A stretch of 64,000 nucleotides of DNA from JAMLIN01 sp964476625 (lineage in GTDB: Bacteria; Pseudomonadota; Gammaproteobacteria; Burkholderiales; Burkholderiaceae_E). Shown piece after piece: positions 17,205 to 25,607 of the stretch. Numbering within the stretch: position 1 is the stretch's first letter; every line of letters begins with the position of its first letter. The stretch covers positions 62,001-126,000 of the forward strand of contig CAYZBJ010000002.1 in the NCBI GenBank assembly GCA_964476625.1, written 5' to 3'. The position numbers were made by a program, and so were the translations under genes. The notes under the pieces were generated by a model. The model was not told the origin of the DNA and ran no database searches. It saw nothing but the letters and a program-made list of their open reading frames with translations.

Positions 17205-18412
17205 ATTCGATGAGAACGAGACGCCTGGTGTACCTGGTGGTCGCCGTCCTGGCGGTGGTGGGCCTGCTCGCCTGGGCCTTTGCGCCTCGCCCGATCGAGG
17301 TGGAGGTCGCCACTGCCACCCTCGGCGTCTTCGAGCGCACGATCGACGAGGACGGCAAGACCCGGCTGCGCGATCGCTACGTGGTCTCGGCGCCGCTCAC
17401 CGGCCAGCTCGCCCGCATCGGCCTGCGCGAGGGCGACCTGGTGAAGGCCGACGAAGTGCTGGCGACCCTCAGCCCGACCGTCTCGCCGATGCTCGACGAT
17501 CGAACCGTCGGCGAACTCAATGCCCGCATCGAGGCGGCGCAGGCGATGGTGCAAAGGGCCGCCGCGCGCATCGAGCGGGCCCAGGTGGCGGTCGCGCAGG
17601 CGCGCATCGAGCTGCGCCACAGCGAGGAGCTCGCGCAACAGGGCTTCGTTGCCGCCACCAAGCTGCAGAACGACCGGCTCAACCTGCGGGCGGCGCAGAA
17701 GGAGCACGAGACCGCGGTGCTCGATCGTCGGGTGGCCGGCCATGAACTCGAGCAGGCGCGCGCTGCGCTGGCGGTGGGCGAGGGGGGCGGGAGCCGGAAC
17801 GCCTTCGTGGTTCGCGCCCCGGTCGATGCCCGGGTGCTCGAGGTGACCCAGGCAAGTGCCGCAGCGGTCACCATCGGCAGTCCCCTGCTGATCCTGGGCG
17901 ATACCCGGCAACTCGAGGTGGTCGCCGAACTGCTCACCGCCGAGGCCTTGCAGGCGCCACCGGGCACGCCGGCGCGGATCGATCGCTGGGGTGGCTCGAC
18001 GATCCTGGAAGGGCGCGTCCGGCTCGTCGAGCCGGGCGCCTTCACCAAGGTGTCGGCGCTCGGCGTGGAGGAGCAGCGGGTACGGGTCCTCATCGACCTC
18101 GTCAGTCCCTACGAGGCCTGGCAGGCGCTCGGCGATGGCTACCGCGTCGGCGTCCGGCTGGTGGTGCGCCGCGAGGAGAACGTGCTGCGGGTGCCGGTGA
18201 GCGCGGTGTTCCCCCGCGAGGTCGATGGCCGGCGCGAGATGGCGGTGTTCGTCATCGAGTCGGGCCGGGCGCGGGTGGTGCCGGTCGAAGTCGGCGATCG
18301 CAACGGAGTCGATGCCTGGGTGAAGGCGGGACTCGAGGAAGGGATGCGCGTGCTGGTCTACCCGCCGGCTTCGGTCAGGGAGGGTGTCCGGGTGAGGGTG
18401 CGCGGCGGGTAA
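17201..18412 (+). CDS. HlyD/MacA-like periplasmic adaptor (membrane fusion) protein
   Basis: Adaptor of 403 aa anchored by one N-terminal membrane segment (LVYLVVAVLAVVGLLAWAF). A lipoyl/barrel-sandwich half (DRYVVSAPLTGQLARIGLREGDLVKADEVLATL) is followed by an alpha-helical coiled-coil hairpin at about residues 105-190, rich in Ala, Glu, Arg and Gln, then the second lipoyl half and a beta-barrel region. The ATG overlaps the permease stop (ATGA). No outer-membrane TolC-like protein is encoded nearby, so an outer-membrane partner would have to come from elsewhere. Confidence 0.9.
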   Translation: MNSMRTRRLVYLVVAVLAVVGLLAWAFAPRPIEVEVATATLGVFERTIDEDGKTRLRDRYVVSAPLTGQLARIGLREGDLVKADEVLATLSPTVSPMLDDRTVGELNARIEAAQAMVQRAAARIERAQVAVAQARIELRHSEELAQQGFVAATKLQNDRLNLRAAQKEHETAVLDRRVAGHELEQARAALAVGEGGGSRNAFVVRAPVDARVLEVTQASAAAVTIGSPLLILGDTRQLEVVAELLTAEALQAPPGTPARIDRWGGSTILEGRVRLVEPGAFTKVSALGVEEQRVRVLIDLVSPYEAWQALGDGYRVGVRLVVRREENVLRVPVSAVFPREVDGRREMAVFVIESGRARVVPVEVGDRNGVDAWVKAGLEEGMRVLVYPPASVREGVRVRVRGG

Positions 18413-18451
18413 GGTCCTCGCGCACCCCCGACCGTCGGGTGGCCGCCGGGA

Positions 18452-19435
18452 TCAGGCCTGCGCCGCGCTGCCGGCTTCGAGCCGCGCCATGTCCGACGCG
18501 GTGAGCTGCAGCCGGGTCGCGCGCACCAGGCTGTCGAGCTGCTNNNNNNNNNNCCGCTCGATGCTGGTCGCGCTGGCGATCGGCGCGCTCACCCCCTCGC
18601 GGGCGATCAGCCACGCGAGTGCTACTTCGGCAAGCGCCGCATCGTGCGCCGCGGCGACTTCATCGAGCGCCGCGAGGATCCGCTCGCCGCGCGCATCGAG
18701 GTACTTGGCGATGCCGGCGCCACGCGCGCTCTTGCCGAGGTCGTCCTTCGAGCGGTACTTGCCCGAGAGGAAGCCCGAGGCGAGGCTGTAATAGGTGATG
18801 ACGCCGAGTCCTTCGGCAATGGCGAGGTCGCGCAGCGGGCCTTCGTAGCGGTCCCGGTTGTAGAGGTTGTACTCGGGCTGGATGACCTCGTAGCGCGATA
18901 TGCCGGCCTGCGCCGATGCCGACAGCGCGGCCCGCAACTGGCCCGCGTCGTAGTTCGATGCGCCGATCGCGCGCACCTTGCCCTGGCGCACCAGCTTCTC
19001 GTGCGCCTGCAGGGTTTCCTCGATGGGGGTGACGGGATCGGGGAAGTGGCTGAAGTAGAGGTCGATCCGATCGGTCCGCAGGCGGCGCAGGGACGCCTCG
19101 GCCGAGGCGACGATGTTCGCCGCCGTGAGGCCGCCGCCCTTCTCCTTGAGGGCGGCGCCCGCCTTGGTGATGATCACGCAGCGGTCGCGGCGCGAGGGCT
19201 CGGCGGCGAGCCAGTTGCCGATGATGGTTTCCGATTCGCCGCCCTGGTTGCCGGGCGCCCAGGCGGAGTAGACGTCGGCGGTGTCGATGGCGTCGAGCCC
19301 CGCATCGACGAAGCGATCGAGCAGCGCGAAGGACGTGGCCTCGTCGACGGTCCAGCCGAAGACGTTGCCGCCGAAGACGAGGGGGGCGATCTCGATGCCG
19401 CTGCGACCGAGGGGACGCTTGCTGGTATTGCTCAT
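18452..19435 (-). CDS. Aldo/keto reductase, interrupted by assembly gap
   Basis: NADPH-dependent aldo/keto reductase of the YajO/Tas-like class, about 323 visible residues. Catalytic residues can be placed: Asp and Tyr in DAIDTADVYSAW, Lys in VIITKAGAA, and the substrate-side His in DLYFSHFPD. The C-terminal cofactor segment (SAPIASATSIER) is cut by an N run at 18544-18553, after which QLDSLVRATRLQLT continues in frame. The hidden part is probably only a few residues. The start MSNTSKRPLGRSG is standard. It lies 47 nt downstream of a LysR gene on the same strand and is probably co-transcribed with it. Confidence 0.9.
   Translation of the reverse strand: MSNTSKRPLGRSGIEIAPLVFGGNVFGWTVDEATSFALLDRFVDAGLDAIDTADVYSAWAPGNQGGESETIIGNWLAAEPSRRDRCVIITKAGAALKEKGGGLTAANIVASAEASLRRLRTDRIDLYFSHFPDPVTPIEETLQAHEKLVRQGKVRAIGASNYDAGQLRAALSASAQAGISRYEVIQPEYNLYNRDRYEGPLRDLAIAEGLGVITYYSLASGFLSGKYRSKDDLGKSARGAGIAKYLDARGERILAALDEVAAAHDAALAEVALAWLIAREGVSAPIASATSIERXXXXQLDSLVRATRLQLTASDMARLEAGSAAQA
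18544..18553. other. Assembly gap (10 N) inside the aldo/keto reductase gene
   Basis: Ten N between the codons for SATSIER and QLDSLV. The frame is kept, so the true gap may be 3n+1 bases. Confidence 0.99.
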
Positions 19436-19482
19436 GTCGGTGAAGGCTCCATGAAAGGGGGGCGGATAGTCGGGAAGGAGGC

Positions 19483-20433
19483 TCAGGGGCGAGGCGACCC
19501 GGGCTGGGCCAGGCTGGCCGCTTCGCCATCGAGCAGGGCCTGATTGTGGACTACCGCTTCGCGCAGGAAGTCCCAGATGGTCGTGACCCGCTTGAGCCGG
19601 CGCAACTCCTCGTGGCAGTAGATCCAGAACGAGCGGACCACCCGGATCTCGCGGCTGAGCACCGGCCGCAGGCGCGGGTCGGGCGCCGCGATGAAGCACG
19701 GCAGGATCGCCAGGGCGTCGCCCTGCAGGGCGGCATGGTACTGGGCGATCACGCTGGTACTGCGGAACGTCACCCGGCTCTGCGGCAGCAGGTCGTGCAG
19801 GTAGCGCAGGTGGCTGCTGAAGGCGAGCTCGTCGACGTAGCCGATGAAGTTGTGCGAACCGAGATCGGCCGGCGTGCCGATCGGCCCATGGCGCTCCAGG
19901 TACTCGGGGGTCCCGTAGAGCAGCAGGGTGTAGTCGCACAGCCTGCTGCACACATAGGGACCGCGCACCGGCTGCTCGATCGTGATCGACAGGTCGGCTT
20001 CGCCCTTGGACAGGCTGATCAGTCGCGGGGCCGGCAGGACGTCGACGGTGATGCGGGGAAAGCGCCGCTGGAAGTCGGTCAGCAGCGGGGTCAGCACGAA
20101 GCTGCCGAAGCCTTCGGTGGTGCCGATCCGGACATGGCCGGACAGGGCTTGCCCCTGGCCCGAGACGAGCTCGTGCGCGGTATGGAGCACGCTCTCCATC
20201 TGCTCGGCGTGCACGAACAGCCGCTGCCCATCGCCGGTCAGGGAGTAGCCCCCGCTGCGCGATTTCTCGAAGAGCTGGGTGCCGAGCGAGGCTTCCAGCG
20301 CCCGCATGCGACGCGCGACCGTCGTGTGCTCGACCAGCAGTCGCCGGGCCGCGGCACTGACACGCTGGGTGCGCGCCACTTCGAGGAAATAGCGCAGGTT
20401 GTCCCAGTCGAGCGGGTTGTCCGGCTTCGCCAT
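19483..20433 (-). CDS. LysR family transcriptional regulator
   Basis: Regulator of 316 aa. The N-terminal winged helix-turn-helix (LDWDNLRYFLEVARTQRVSAAARRLLVEHTTVARRMRALEASLGTQLFEK) is followed by a LysR substrate-binding domain. Replacement of the usual S/Q by E-H-T-T in the recognition helix is seen in the LeuO/VHTT-type LysR subgroup. The start at 20433 (MAKPDNPLDW) is chosen; an upstream ATG at 20484 adds basic residues outside the family. Divergent from a periplasmic binding-protein gene, with an inverted-repeat operator candidate in between, so it probably controls both directions. Confidence 0.92.
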   Translation of the reverse strand: MAKPDNPLDWDNLRYFLEVARTQRVSAAARRLLVEHTTVARRMRALEASLGTQLFEKSRSGGYSLTGDGQRLFVHAEQMESVLHTAHELVSGQGQALSGHVRIGTTEGFGSFVLTPLLTDFQRRFPRITVDVLPAPRLISLSKGEADLSITIEQPVRGPYVCSRLCDYTLLLYGTPEYLERHGPIGTPADLGSHNFIGYVDELAFSSHLRYLHDLLPQSRVTFRSTSVIAQYHAALQGDALAILPCFIAAPDPRLRPVLSREIRVVRSFWIYCHEELRRLKRVTTIWDFLREAVVHNQALLDGEAASLAQPGSPRP

Positions 20434-20470
20434 GACCTGGCCTCGTCTCCGGGGCGGACTCCTCCCCTTT

Positions 20471-20502
20471 GTGCATGGATGCACAACCCATGTGCATCCA
20501 TT
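20471..20502. promoter_or_regulatory. Operator-like inverted repeat between the LysR and binding-protein genes
   Basis: Two perfect 11-bp arms, ATGGATGCACA (20476-20486) and TGTGCATCCAT (20492-20502), are separated by 5 bp. A further TGTGCAT at 20471-20477 forms a second, overlapping 7-bp-arm dyad. The layout of overlapping T-N11-A-type sites close to the LysR start is typical of LysR operators. Confidence 0.68.
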
Positions 20503-20595
20503 GGTATGTTGTCGAGATTTTCACACAACTACACTGCTTTCAGAAGCCGCTCCATGAAGCGCGCTCGTTCATTCCACATCGAGAGGAGATCCACC

Positions 20596-21843
20596 ATGTC
20601 GAATCCCTTCAAGCCCCGTTCGCGCCGGCGCGCCCCCGTGCTGGGCGCGCTGGCATCGGCCGTTGCGCTCGCGCTCGGTATCGGCGCCTCGCCCGCGCAG
20701 GCGCAACCGGCCGTCAAGATCGGCGTGCTCGGCGACGTATCGGGCACCTACGCCGCGATGGGCGGCTCCGGCTCGGTCGCCGCCGCCAAACTTGCGATCG
20801 CCGATTGCCTGGCCGCCGAATGCAAGGGCATGACGATCGACCTCGTCTCGGCCGATCACCAGAACAAGCCCGATGTCGGTACCGCGATCGTGCGCGAATG
20901 GTTCGACCGCGAAGGCGTGACCGCGGTCGCCGACCTGACCAACTCGGCGGTCGCCCTCTCGGTGCAGGGCCTCGCCCGCGACAAGAACCGGATCGCGATG
21001 TTCTCGGGTCCGGCGACCACCACCCTGACCAACAAGGAATGCTCGCCGGTGGGCTTCCACTGGATGTTCGATACCTACGCCCTGTCGGCGGGCGGCGCGC
21101 GGGCGACGGTCGCCGACGGCGGCAAGTCCTGGTACTTCGTCACCGTCGACTACGCGTTCGGCCACGCCCTCGAGGCCGACACCGAGAAGATGGTCAAGAG
21201 CCTCGGCGGCACCGTGGCGGGCAGCGTCCGCCATCCGCTCAACACCGCGGACTTCGCCTCCTTCCTGTTGCAGGCGCAGGCCTCGAAGGCGCAGGTCGTC
21301 GCGCTCGCCAACGGCGGGCAGGACACCGTCAACGCCATCAAGCAGGCACGCGAGTTCGGCATCGTCCAGGGTGGGCAGCGCCTGGTCTCGCTGCTGGTGT
21401 TCCTGTCCGACCTGCGGGCGCTCGGGCTGGAGCCCGCGCAGGGCCTGTCCTACGTCGACGGCTTCTACTGGGACTTCGACGATGAAACCCGCAAATGGTC
21501 GGCCCGCTTCGAGCAGGCCTTCGAGGGCCTGAAGCCGACGATGGTGCAGGCCGGCGTCTATTCGAGCGTGCTGCACTACCTGCGCGCGGTCGTCGACGCC
21601 CAGTCGACCGACGGCGACAAGGTCGCGGCCAGCATGCGCAAGTTGCCGATCAAGGATCCGATCATGCGCAATGCGAGCATCCAGCCGAACGGGCGCGTCA
21701 TCCACGACATGTACCTGTACCAGGCCAAGACGCCAGCCGAATCGACGGGCGGCTGGGACTACTCGAAGCTGCTGGCGACCATTCCCGCGGCCGATGCATT
21801 CCAGCCTCTGTCCGAATCCACCTGCCCGCTCCTGAAGAAGTAG
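20596..21843 (+). CDS. Periplasmic ligand-binding protein of branched-chain amino acid / aromatic acid ABC transporters (LivK-like)
   Basis: Exported protein of 415 aa. A signal peptide (SRRRAPVLGALASAVALALGIGASPAQAQ) precedes a Peripla_BP_6 (LivK-type) fold, beginning VKIGVLGDVSGTYAAMGGSG and running through FSGPATTTLTNKECSPVGFHW and YFVTVDYAFGHALEADT. A strong ribosome-binding site (AGGAG) lies 7 nt before the ATG. No permease or ATPase gene is adjacent; the next gene is mmsA, 35 nt downstream. Such orphan receptors are often recruited by transporters encoded elsewhere. The ligand is unknown; the gene pairing suggests a branched-chain or methyl-branched acid. Confidence 0.88.
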   Translation: MSNPFKPRSRRRAPVLGALASAVALALGIGASPAQAQPAVKIGVLGDVSGTYAAMGGSGSVAAAKLAIADCLAAECKGMTIDLVSADHQNKPDVGTAIVREWFDREGVTAVADLTNSAVALSVQGLARDKNRIAMFSGPATTTLTNKECSPVGFHWMFDTYALSAGGARATVADGGKSWYFVTVDYAFGHALEADTEKMVKSLGGTVAGSVRHPLNTADFASFLLQAQASKAQVVALANGGQDTVNAIKQAREFGIVQGGQRLVSLLVFLSDLRALGLEPAQGLSYVDGFYWDFDDETRKWSARFEQAFEGLKPTMVQAGVYSSVLHYLRAVVDAQSTDGDKVAASMRKLPIKDPIMRNASIQPNGRVIHDMYLYQAKTPAESTGGWDYSKLLATIPAADAFQPLSESTCPLLKK

Positions 21844-21878
21844 GCAGGCAGGGCACCCACCGAACCGAAGGAGCCGAG

Positions 21879-23342
21879 ATGAACGACGCGCCACGCCTGC
21901 CGCTGCTGATAGATGGCAAGCGGATCGAATCACGCAGCCAGGACTGGCGCGATGTCATCGACCCGGCCACCCAGGAGGTGGTCGCCCGGGTGCCGATGGC
22001 CACGAAGGAGGAGCTCGAGCTCGCGGTTGCGAGCGCGAAGAAGGCGTTCGAGTCCTGGCGCGAGGTCGGGCAGGGGCGGCGGATGCGGGTGATGCTGCGC
22101 TTCCAGCAACTGCTGCGCGAGAACACCGGTCGACTGGCCGAGCTGATCACGCGCGAGCACGGCAAGACCCTGCCCGATGCCGAGGGCGAAGTCGGCCGGG
22201 GCCTCGAGGTGGTCGAGCACGCCTGTTCCATCGCGAGCCTGCAACTGGGCGAGTTCGCCGAGAACGCCGCGACCGGGATCGACGTCTATACCCTGATCCA
22301 GCCGCTGGGCGTGTGCGCCGGCATCACCGCCTTCAACTTCCCGGTGATGCTGCCCTGCTTCATGTTCCCGATCGCGGTGTCCTGCGGCANNNNNNNNNNG
22401 CTGGCCGAGCTCGCGCTCGAGGCCGGGCTGCCGCCGGGGGTGCTCAACGTCGTCCATGGGGGCCCGGACATCGCGATCGGCCTGTGCGAGCATCCCGACG
22501 TCAAGGCGGTGTCGTTCATCGGCTCGACCCGGGTCGGCACCGAGATCTACCGGCGCGCGTCGCAGGCGGGCAAGCGCTGCCAGTCGATGATGGGCGCGAA
22601 GAACCACTGCGTGATCCTGCCCGATGCCGATCGGGATGCCGCCCTCGACCATCTCACCGGCGCGGCGTTCGGCGCTGCCGGGCAGCGCTGCATGGCGGCC
22701 TCGGTCGCGGTGCTCGTCGGCGAGGCACGCGACTGGCTGCCCGATCTCGTCGCCCGGTCGCGCAAGCTCAAGGTCAATGCCGGCACCGATCGCGAGGCCG
22801 ACCTCGGGCCGCTGGTCTCGGCCGGGGCGCGCTCGCGGGTCGAAGGCCTGATCGCGCGTGGCGTCGAGGAAGGCGCGCAACTGCTGCTCGATGGCCGTGG
22901 CATCGAGGTGCCCGGCTTCGGCAAGGGCAACTTCGTCGGCCCGACCATCTTCGGCGACGTGAAGCCGACCATGTCGATCTACAGCGAGGAAGTCTTCGGG
23001 CCGGTGCTCGCGGTGGTCGGCGTCGACACGCTCGACGAGGCCATCGAGTTCATCAATGCCAATCCCAACGGCAACGGGGTGGCCTTGTTCACCCAGGACG
23101 GTGGCGCCGCGCGCCACTTCCAGAGCCACATCGACGTCGGCCAGATCGGCATCAACATCCCGATTCCGGTGCCGGTCGCCTGGTTCAGCTTCACCGGCTC
23201 GCGCGCGTCCAAGCTCGGCGATCTCGGGCCCAACGGCAAGCAGGCGGTCCAGTTCTGGACCCAGACCAAGACGGTCACCGCCCGCTGGGCGGCGGTCGGC
23301 GCCACGCCGCGCGGGGTCAACACGACCATCACCATGAAGTAG
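21879..23342 (+). CDS. mmsA: CoA-acylating methylmalonate-semialdehyde dehydrogenase, interrupted by assembly gap
   Basis: Converts methylmalonate semialdehyde to propionyl-CoA (and malonate semialdehyde to acetyl-CoA) in valine, pyrimidine and inositol breakdown. Landmarks are FNFPVMLPCFMFPIAVSCG, the MMSDH motif GAKNHCVILPDAD, the catalytic Cys in AAGQRCMAAS and the C-terminal FSFTGSRASKLGDLGPNGKQ. An N run at 22390-22399 removes the family segment that normally reads about NTFVLKPSE and following. By comparison with the family roughly 15-17 residues are hidden, so the gap is longer than ten bases although the frame is kept. The ATG has a GGAG ribosome-binding site. Confidence 0.93.
   Translation: MNDAPRLPLLIDGKRIESRSQDWRDVIDPATQEVVARVPMATKEELELAVASAKKAFESWREVGQGRRMRVMLRFQQLLRENTGRLAELITREHGKTLPDAEGEVGRGLEVVEHACSIASLQLGEFAENAATGIDVYTLIQPLGVCAGITAFNFPVMLPCFMFPIAVSCGXXXXLAELALEAGLPPGVLNVVHGGPDIAIGLCEHPDVKAVSFIGSTRVGTEIYRRASQAGKRCQSMMGAKNHCVILPDADRDAALDHLTGAAFGAAGQRCMAASVAVLVGEARDWLPDLVARSRKLKVNAGTDREADLGPLVSAGARSRVEGLIARGVEEGAQLLLDGRGIEVPGFGKGNFVGPTIFGDVKPTMSIYSEEVFGPVLAVVGVDTLDEAIEFINANPNGNGVALFTQDGGAARHFQSHIDVGQIGINIPIPVPVAWFSFTGSRASKLGDLGPNGKQAVQFWTQTKTVTARWAAVGATPRGVNTTITMK
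22390..22399. other. Assembly gap (10 N) inside mmsA
   Basis: Ten N replace the segment after FPIAVSCG. From family comparison the true missing stretch should be about 50 bases. Confidence 0.99.
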
Positions 23343-23362
23343 CCGCCGTGGCGGCGCGCGCG

Positions 23363-23623
23363 TCAGGCCCGTCCTGGCTGGCGTCGCGCGCTGGTGTCGC
23401 TGGCTGTCGTGCGCGCCGCTGTCGCCGGCGCGTCTTCTTCCGGCTCTCCCGCCGTCGGACGGCTCGCCTGCGGAGCCGGCGGCGCCGCATCATCCATCAG
23501 CGGCAGGAAGGCGGGCGATTGCAGGTCCTCGAACTGGTCGTGGTCGACCGCCCAGAAGAAGGCGATCCCCGCGCCGACCACGACCAGCATCGACACCAGG
23601 ATCATGACCGGCAGGATGCTCAT
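23363..23623 (-). CDS. ccoS: cbb3-type cytochrome oxidase assembly protein CcoS
   Basis: Small membrane protein, 86 aa. It begins MSILPVMILVSMLVVVGAGIAFFWAVDHDQFEDLQSPAFLPL, the complete CcoS core: one membrane helix followed by the conserved DQFEDL motif. A 40-residue Ala/Pro/Thr-rich tail makes it longer than typical CcoS (about 50-60 aa). CcoS is needed to insert copper/heme into CcoN (family knowledge). Last gene of the cbb3 operon, 16 nt after a small membrane-protein gene, and convergent with mmsA. Confidence 0.92.
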   Translation of the reverse strand: MSILPVMILVSMLVVVGAGIAFFWAVDHDQFEDLQSPAFLPLMDDAAPPAPQASRPTAGEPEEDAPATAARTTASDTSARRQPGRA

Positions 23624-23639
23624 CGGGGTAAGGCGCCGT

Positions 23640-23840
23640 TCATCGCGACGCCGGCGTGGGCGGGCTTTCCAGCGGCATCCTGAACATCTGCTGGCTGCCG
23701 GTGTCCAGGGGCGGGTCGGGGTAGCGCGAGGCCATCAGGATCATCCATACGCAGCCGGCCAGCGACGCGAGCAGGATGAAAGAGCCAAGCCAGAACAGGG
23801 GATGCCGATACCAGCCATGGCGACGTCCCCCCTCGCTCAT
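23640..23840 (-). CDS. Small single-span membrane protein in the cbb3 operon
   Basis: 66 aa, with a basic N-terminus (SEGGRRHGWYRHP) followed by one membrane helix (LFWLGSFILLASLAGCVWMILMA) and a short Pro-rich, presumably periplasmic tail (RYPDPPLDTGSQQM). The ATG overlaps the ccoP stop (ATGA), which argues for translational coupling and real expression. It occupies the place where assembly factors such as FixH/CcoH or CcoG are often found, and the helix position resembles the FixH N-terminus, but it is far shorter than FixH. Function not known; an assembly or subunit role in the oxidase is inference. Confidence 0.72.
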   Translation of the reverse strand: MSEGGRRHGWYRHPLFWLGSFILLASLAGCVWMILMASRYPDPPLDTGSQQMFRMPLESPPTPASR

Positions 23841-24745
23841 CGGGCCGGCCCGGCGGGATTCGACTGGCGGTAGACCCAGGCGGCGATGACCTTCGCCTCG
23901 CTCTCGGACAGGCGGGCGCGGAAGGCCGGCATCTCGCCGCTGCGGCCCTCGCGGATGCTTTGCTCGACATGAGCCTGGCTGCCGCCGTAGAGCCAGATCG
24001 CATCGGTCAGGTTGGGTGCGCCGAGGGCCGGATTGCCCTTGCCGTCGGCGCCGTGGCACGCGGCGCAGGTAGTGAACTGCTCCTTGCCGAGCGCCGCCCT
24101 GAGCGGATCGTTCGCGCGACCCGAGAGGCTGAGGACGTACTGGGCGACTTCCTGGACGCCGGCCGATCCGAGGATCGCCCCCGATGCCGGCATGGCGCCG
24201 CGCCGGCCATCGAGGATGCTGGCCAGGAGGGTTTCGCCGTCGCCGCCGTAGAGCCAGTCCCGGTCGGTGAGATTGGGCGCGCCGAGCGCCTGGTTGCCAT
24301 GGCCGCGCACACCGTGGCAGGCGGCGCAGTTGTCGACGAACAGGCGCTGGCCGATCGCGACGGCGCTCGGCTCGGCCGCGAGTTGCTCGACCGACATCGT
24401 GGCGTGGCGCGCAACCAGGGGCTCGAGCTTCGCCCGGGTGCTGGCGACGTCCTCGGCCAGCTCGCCGTGCGCCGTCCAGCCCAGCAGGCCCTTGTAGCTG
24501 CCATAGCCGGGAAACAGGACCAGGTAGCCGATCCCGGCGACGAACATGGCCGCCGAGACCAGCACCCACCACATGGGCAGGGGACGCACGCCTTCGCGCA
24601 GCACACCGTGCGCCCAGATGTGGCCCGTCGTGCCATCGGGCAGGGTGGGAATCCGCACCCGCAGTCCCCACAGGAACAGGAACAGGGTGACCCCCAGGTT
24701 GAAGGTCACCAGCAGCATGATCCAGCCGGACCAGAACGTGGTCAT
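23837..24745 (-). CDS. ccoP: cbb3-type cytochrome c oxidase subunit III (diheme CcoP)
   Basis: Membrane-anchored diheme cytochrome c, 302 aa. Two N-terminal membrane helices (residues about 7-27 and 58-79, the latter with PLPMWW before it) are followed by two c-type heme sites, CAACH at 140-144 and 227-231, each followed by a GxxG...GAPNLTD region and a later methionine ligand (RRGAMPASG, RSGEMPAF). It passes electrons to CcoO/CcoN. Start and stop overlap ccoQ and the small membrane-protein gene by 4 nt each. Confidence 0.95.
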   Translation of the reverse strand: MTTFWSGWIMLLVTFNLGVTLFLFLWGLRVRIPTLPDGTTGHIWAHGVLREGVRPLPMWWVLVSAAMFVAGIGYLVLFPGYGSYKGLLGWTAHGELAEDVASTRAKLEPLVARHATMSVEQLAAEPSAVAIGQRLFVDNCAACHGVRGHGNQALGAPNLTDRDWLYGGDGETLLASILDGRRGAMPASGAILGSAGVQEVAQYVLSLSGRANDPLRAALGKEQFTTCAACHGADGKGNPALGAPNLTDAIWLYGGSQAHVEQSIREGRSGEMPAFRARLSESEAKVIAAWVYRQSNPAGPAR

Positions 24746-24951
24746 TTGTGATCGCCCTCGTTGCCCCGCGCGTCGCCGTCAGCGGCCGGGGTGTCGTCCT
24801 TCTCGTTCTTGTCTTCTTCCATCGGCAACCGCGCCATCCGGTCGAAGACGCGCTTGTGTCGCGCCCGCCAGGCCCAGATCCAGATGCCGATGAAAACGAC
24901 CATCAGCACCACGGTGATGACCCCGGCGAGGTTGCCCCACAGCGCGCTCAC
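24742..24951 (-). CDS. ccoQ: cbb3-type oxidase subunit IV / CcoQ
   Basis: 69 aa, one membrane helix (LAGVITVVLMVVFIGIWIWAW) followed by an acidic, charged tail; the usual size and layout of CcoQ. The GTG start (24951) overlaps the ccoO stop and its stop overlaps the ccoP start. CcoQ stabilises the CcoNOP complex (family knowledge). Confidence 0.9.
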   Translation of the reverse strand: MSALWGNLAGVITVVLMVVFIGIWIWAWRARHKRVFDRMARLPMEEDKNEKDDTPAADGDARGNEGDHK

Positions 24952-25598
24952 GGCTGGCTGCCGACGGCCTCGCTGGCGCCGGCCGGTGAGCGGCCCGTCC
25001 CCAGTCCCTGCAGGTAGGCGATCAGGGCGTCCATCTCGGTATGGCCCTCGAGCGCATCGGGCGCCGCCGCGATTTCCTCGTCGGTGTACGGGTCACCGAG
25101 GAACTGCAGGGTTCGCATGCGCGCCTGCACGTCGGCGGCATCGAGCTTGCGGTCGGCGAGCCACTTGTAGCGGGGCATGTTCGATTCCGGCACGACCTGC
25201 CGCGGATCGAGCAGGTGCAGGCGATGCCATTCGTCCGAATACTTGCCACCGACCCTCGAAAGATCGGGACCGGTGCGCTTGGAGCCCCACTGGTGGGGAC
25301 GATCGTAGACGGATTCGTCGGCCGTCGAGTACGGCCCGTAGCGCTGCACCTCGAAGCGCTGCGCGCGGATCATCTGCGTATGGCACAGGTAGCAGCCATC
25401 GCGCACATAGATGTCCTTGCCGATCAGGCGCAGCGGATCGTAGGGCTTGATGTGCGCCGGGGCCTCGACCGCCTGCGCGCGCATGAACAGCGGCGTGACT
25501 TCCGCCAGCCCGCCGAGCGAAACCATGATCGCGATGCCGACGCCGAGCAGCCCGGCGTTCTTCTCGATCTTCTCGAAGTACTTGTAACCACCTGCCAT
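24948..25598 (-). CDS. ccoO: cbb3-type cytochrome c oxidase subunit II (monoheme CcoO)
   Basis: Membrane-anchored monoheme cytochrome c, 216 aa. One N-terminal helix (LLGVGIAIMVSLGGLAEVTPLF) is followed by the heme site CYLCH at 69-73 in the diagnostic context RDGCYLCHTQMIRAQRFE, and a GGKYSDEWHRLHLLDPRQVVPESNMPRY stretch containing the axial methionine. A GAGGAATTCAC leader gives a good ribosome-binding site. Lies 9 nt after ccoN. Confidence 0.96.
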   Translation of the reverse strand: MAGGYKYFEKIEKNAGLLGVGIAIMVSLGGLAEVTPLFMRAQAVEAPAHIKPYDPLRLIGKDIYVRDGCYLCHTQMIRAQRFEVQRYGPYSTADESVYDRPHQWGSKRTGPDLSRVGGKYSDEWHRLHLLDPRQVVPESNMPRYKWLADRKLDAADVQARMRTLQFLGDPYTDEEIAAAPDALEGHTEMDALIAYLQGLGTGRSPAGASEAVGSQP

Positions 25599-25607
25599 GT
25601 GAATTCC

